Shown here: in pieces, positions 62,401-64,000 of the stretch
Layout: the number at the start of each line of letters is the position of its first letter
Position numbering within the stretch: position 1 is the first letter of the stretch
Assembly: GCA_003254925.1 (NCBI GenBank)
Contig: QANZ01005140.1
Span: forward strand, 1,660-65,659
Length of the DNA: 64,000 bases
Source of the DNA: Chamaecrista fasciculata
Taxonomy: Eukaryota; Streptophyta; Magnoliopsida; Fabales; Fabaceae
Reading direction: 5' to 3'
Notes under the pieces: model-generated
Told to the model about the DNA's origin: nothing
What the model saw: only the letters and a program-made list of their open reading frames with translations
The model's database searches: none
Translations under genes and position numbers: made by a program

Positions 62401-63310
62401 ATCCACTTGGATTTGGATTGACCCCTGACCCTCAATCCAAAATTTTCTCATCCTCACAATTTCCAATACCATATCAGACTTCCCAATATCATCTCATCTC
62501 AATCTCATTTCAATCAAAACACAACCAAACACCTATCATCTCATCTCATTATCTACATCTCATCTCATTATTTCCTACCATTTCTACCCTTATACAAATT
62601 ACAAAAATCCATCAACTTATTTCTACCAACCACAATCATTACATACCTTTTTATATAATTTCACACCCTATTTAACATCATTATCACTAAAATCACCCAA
62701 ACACCAATACATCATCTCATCTCATCTAATTAAAAAATAATCTCATCTCATCTCATCCATTTGGATGAGATTGGATTAAAATTAAAGGTCTCCCAAACAG
62801 ACCCTTAATTATTATTATTAGCTCAAAGTGCAGATTTGGTTCTATATCTTTTGTTTAGTTCCCAATTTGATCTTGTTTGTCCCATGTCTTTGCAAAAGGT
62901 CCCAATTTGTCTCACATCATCTTTTGTCTTATATCTTTTGATCAATTTACATAATTGGTATCATATCTCTACCCAAAGATATGGGACCAAATTGGTAACT
63001 GAGCAAAAGATATAGGACCAAATTTGTACTTTAACCTTATTAATATTACCAGAGACAAGTGATCTGTGCCGATCAAATAGACGTCGCAAACGCCGGCGGC
63101 GTTAGCATTAGATCGGCATGTCAGAATCTCGAGGTCTCTCGCGAGCTTCTTCACCATTTCGTGCTTCTGAGCCCTCTCTTTCTCTCTTTTCTCTCTCGCA
63201 TCAAACGCCATTCTTATTAGGGTTTTGGAATCTGAGATTCCTGATGAGAATCGCATGGAAAGAGACCAAATTAATCGCCATTGATGAGCTCGACTCAGCA
63301 ATTTGCTCAT
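42793..63310 (-). CDS. TraB/PrgY-family protein, C-terminally anchored
   Basis: Plant TraB-domain protein related to bacterial TraB/PrgY; the Arabidopsis relative TRB1 is a tail-anchored mitochondrial outer-membrane protein. Minus-strand coding exons: 63310-63050, 59016-58969, 55889-55830, 54961-54875, 54780-54676, 53477-53367, 52855-52749, 48101-47990, 42915-42793. All phases fit and the frame is open: 337 residues. Motifs: VYLIGTDH (His84) at the end of exon 1, [10 protein letters not shown] in exon 3, [11 protein letters not shown] and [10 protein letters not shown] in exon 5, [14 protein letters not shown] in exon 7, [10 protein letters not shown] in exon 8. The last exon encodes a hydrophobic segment (about 311-334), the likely membrane anchor. 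Intron 4 starts with GC (AAG|GCATGT), the others with GT. The gene is stretched over 20.5 kb by nested transposons. Its first exon is duplicated upstream. Whether transcription still crosses these introns is not visible. Confidence 0.88.
44098..47090 (+). pseudogene. Ty3/gypsy gag-protease-partial RT, captured in the Pack-MULE
   Basis: One reading frame with two in-frame stops (TAG at 44512-44514 and TAA at 46573-46575). A gag domain is recognisable around 44780-45280 ([18 protein letters not shown]). A zinc-knuckle-like stretch ([15 protein letters not shown]) is at about 45560, the aspartic protease active-site block [11 protein letters not shown] at about 46035-46070, and the start of reverse transcriptase at 46590-47085 ([22 protein letters not shown]). 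The RT breaks off before the YxDD catalytic motif; RNase H, integrase and LTRs are absent. It is therefore an incomplete retrotransposon segment that cannot act by itself. Confidence 0.88.
47096..47455 (+). other. Unidentified sequence in the Pack-MULE, possible captured gene piece
   Basis: Follows the RT break at about 47090 and precedes the right inverted repeat. GC content is higher than in the intron around it. The retrotransposon frame runs on through it to a stop at 47476-47478 inside the inverted repeat; another frame also stays open in part ([18 protein letters not shown]). It begins with a leader-like 'aaaaagccctaatttctaag', typical of plant 5' UTRs, so a captured host exon is plausible. 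I do not recognise the protein. Confidence 0.45.
48395..48720. repeat. Dispersed 'gtgtcc' repeat remnant in TraB intron 7
   Basis: Words such as 'gcatggacacttcattctaa', 'gtgttaccgacttatcg' and 'gtgcgtgtctcgtgtcc' link this block to 52540-52640, to the end of copy A (35366-35400) and more weakly to 6340-6545. Confidence 0.4.
49385..50030. repeat. Tandem units with telomere-like CCCTAAA tracts
   Basis: Three units of about 200 bp, each with 'ggtccttgacccatttttat', 'ttcattttagtcccaaatc' and a tract of 'aaaccctaaaccctaaaac' (about 49545, 49745, 49955). The inverse form recurs at about 50860-51350 ('tagggttttagggttt'). Confidence 0.8.
50351..50419. repeat. CT microsatellite
   Basis: Nearly uninterrupted 'tc' dinucleotide run of about 70 bases in the centre of the foldback element. 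It creates an artefactual Arg-Glu frame on the minus strand. Confidence 0.95.
50480..50600. repeat. Short tandem 'gcgatttgcgatt' repeat
   Basis: Repeats of 'gcgatttgcgatttcctccg' and shorter 'gcgattt' words in the centre of the foldback element. Confidence 0.75.
52040..52640. repeat. Insertion relative to the TraB pseudogene copy
   Basis: The downstream flank of TraB exon 7 aligns with copy A (35420-35600) except for this block of about 600 bp between 'gttgttcactact' and 'agtatatgacaaattttggt'. It includes 'gtgtcggacactgacacgtg', part of the dispersed repeat family also seen at 48395-48720. Class unknown. Confidence 0.5.
54073..54200 (+). mobile_element. 5'-truncated Au-type SINE in TraB intron 5
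   Basis: Starts inside the element at 'tgaccaagaggtcaggggtt' and keeps 'catcttgaccctccccagac' and the end 'gtgcactgggccgccctta'. It lacks the A-box half. Absent from the corresponding place in copy A (about 37010). Confidence 0.85.
54206..54475. mobile_element. Solo LTR, about 270 bp, in TraB intron 5
   Basis: Begins TGTTAGGATTCAGAG and ends AATCTTTTACA (TG...CA). Flanks are gcctc (54201-54205) and ccctc (54476-54480), a 5-bp duplication with one change. Copy A lacks it. Its small size suits a TRIM/SMART-type or short-LTR element. Confidence 0.7.
55077..55726. mobile_element. MULE-type foldback element, right end deleted
   Basis: Orthologue of 37539-38402 in the duplicated segment. The left arm 'aaattggtcctaaatgtata' is kept; the right end stops after 'agaaccaaaatgaatttaaa' and the terminal repeat is missing. 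Confidence 0.75.
55911..58919 (-). mobile_element. Internally deleted Ty1/Copia retrotransposon in TraB intron 2
   Basis: 3,009 bp in the same orientation as the gene. LTRs of about 280-290 bp lie at 58642-58919 (5') and 55911-56201 (3') and are clearly similar. A polypurine tract (complement of 'tcccccctcaag') precedes the 3' LTR. Target duplication AAGGC (55906-55910, 58920-58924); the pseudogene copy reads through this site with a single AAGGC, so it is a true empty site. Gag begins at 58572 ([20 protein letters not shown]); a zinc knuckle is at about 57710. The frame then passes straight to RT ([12 protein letters not shown]), so protease and integrase are missing. RT (YVDD at about 57130) and RNase H (56238-56500) are broken by stops and frameshifts. 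Confidence 0.9.
59805..61661. mobile_element. Solo LTR, 1,857 bp
   Basis: Begins TGTAATACCCGAGTG and ends AAGGATGTTACA, so the tips TGTAA/TTACA are inverted. A perfect 5-bp duplication ATGCT is at 59800-59804 and 61662-61666. No gag or pol frame is found inside, so it is a solo LTR, or less likely a complete small non-autonomous element. Confidence 0.85.
61694..62088. mobile_element. hAT-type MITE
   Basis: 395 bp. Ends TAGGCGTGTTCA and, on the complement of the right, TAGGGGTGTTCA, followed inward by GC-rich 'gggccgggccggg' arms around an AT-rich core. A perfect 8-bp duplication GAAAGAGT (61686-61693, 62089-62096) is diagnostic of the hAT superfamily. Confidence 0.92.
62821..63036. mobile_element. 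Small MULE-type MITE next to TraB exon 1
   Basis: 216 bp. Ends 'gctcaaagtgcagatttggt' and, complementary, GGTTAAAGTACAAATTTGG. A 9-bp duplication with one change (ttattatta / ttattaata) flanks it. It lies only 13 bases from the end of exon 1, directly beside the 5' splice site of TraB intron 1. Confidence 0.8.
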
Positions 63311-63584
63311 AACTCTAAATGAATCCCTCAACACAGAAGGAAGGCGAAGGATGTATGATGTTTTTATTGAGGAGACAGTGAGCCATTCTATTATTATTTT
63401 TTCTCTAAACAATAACTTTATAACCAAAATGAATTTTACCTCATAATTTAAAGAGAAAAATGACTATTTGAACAAAAATAAAAAATAGAAATAAGCCCTT
63501 TCCTCTTCTACTTCTAGAGTGAGAAATCAATTAGGAAAAGAAAAAAGAAAGATGGTTCAGAGAAATGAAATGTATTATTATTAC

Positions 63585-63842
63585 CAGAGACAAGTGATTT
63601 GTGCCGACCAAATAGACGTCGCAAACGCCGGCGCCAGCGTTAGATCGGCAAGTCAGAATCTCGACGTCTCTCGCGAGTTTCTTCACCATTTCGTGCTTCT
63701 CAGTCCTCTCTTTCTCTCTTTTCTCTCTCGCATCAAACGCCATTCTTATTAGGGTTTTGGAATCTGAGATTCCTGATGAGAATCGCGTGGAAAGAGACCA
63801 AATTAATCGCCATTGATGAGCTCGACTCAGCAATTTACTCAT
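63585..63842 (-). CDS. Duplicate first exon of the TraB gene
   Basis: An open 86-codon exon (ATG at 63842, donor CTG|GTAATA at 63585/63584) very similar to exon 1 at 63310-63050. It also ends in the first TraB motif (VYLVGTNH instead of VYLIGTDH) and is one residue shorter. Its 5' flank (63843-63980) and 3' flank (63480-63584) match those of exon 1, the latter now at about 59195-59290 because of the transposon insertions. It could be an alternative first exon spliced to 59016, or a leftover of tandem duplication. No second set of downstream exons is in the window. Confidence 0.75.
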
Positions 63843-64000
63843 AACTCTAAACGAATCCCTCAACACCGAAGGAAGGTGCCTTGATTGACAGTGGAGAAAA
63901 TTTTCTTCTACTGAGCAAAAGGCGAAGGACAAAGTTACTGTATGATGTTTCTGTTGAGGAGACAGTGAGCCATTCTAATATAATTTTTTTTTTAAACTTT

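Larger units (their letters stand above)
59294..62804. mobile_element. PIF/Harbinger-like element with nested insertions, TraB intron 1
   Basis: The left end 'gactctatttggggacacc' resembles the complement of the right end (GGGTCTGTTTGGGAGACC). A 3-bp duplication TTA lies at 59291-59293 and 62805-62807, as expected for PIF/Harbinger. The duplicated exon-1 flank at 63560-63590 reads on without it, which supports insertion at this point. It contains a solo LTR (59805-61661) and a hAT MITE (61694-62088). No transposase seen. The inverted repeats are only about 75% alike. Confidence 0.6.

Noticed and set aside
62418..62675. 85-residue ORF rich in Ile, Ser, His and Thr
   Set aside because: Product of repeated 'catctcatctcatc' words within the PIF/Harbinger-like element.

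Overview
The window is nuclear DNA of a flowering plant, almost certainly a core eudicot. It has split genes with GT-AG introns, AT-rich intergenic DNA, plant-only gene families (a SOG1-type NAC factor, leucoanthocyanidin reductase) and dense nested transposons, including a tRNA-derived Au-type SINE. I cannot name the species. There is one run of N (26384-26841) and six isolated n (342, 7941, 19630, 20703, 22001, 35361), some of which may be assembly joins.

Layout: (1) 2.4-7.0 kb, minus: SOG1, the DNA-damage-response NAC factor, six coding exons. (2) 8.2-16.3 kb, plus: ILP1, a GCFC-domain protein of endoreduplication control and spliceosome disassembly, six coding exons, head to head with SOG1. 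(3) 16.3-22.9 kb: intergenic repeats with L1-LINE tails, a MULE-type MITE and a second copy of part of ILP1 intron 5. (4) 22.9-25.9 kb, plus: a leucoanthocyanidin reductase-like gene, five exons, with altered family signature motifs. (5) 27.5-34.7 kb, minus: a multi-pass membrane protein with a C-terminal RING finger, 14 coding exons. (6) 35.7-38.6 kb, minus: a broken partial copy of a TraB-family gene. (7) 42.8-63.3 kb, minus: a TraB-family gene with nine coding exons and an open frame, spread over 20.5 kb because its introns hold a Pack-MULE carrying Ty3/gypsy coding sequence, a 2.5-kb foldback MULE-like element, a Copia element with both LTRs, a solo LTR and a 3.5-kb element with a second solo LTR and a hAT MITE inside it. 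Its first exon and 5' flank are duplicated in tandem (63585-63842).

Many insertions were delimited by eye from target-site duplications: 9 bp for MULEs, 8 bp for the hAT MITE, 5 bp for LTR elements, 3 bp (TTA) for a PIF/Harbinger-like element. The broken TraB copy serves as an empty-site reference for the Copia and the SINE/LTR insertions.

I see no operon-like system. The points most worth checking are the Pack-MULE that carries retrotransposon coding sequence, the duplicated TraB first exon with a conserved GC-AG intron, the LAR-like enzyme with altered motifs, the SOG1/ILP1 divergent pair, and the possibility that 20704-22000 is a misplaced contig.
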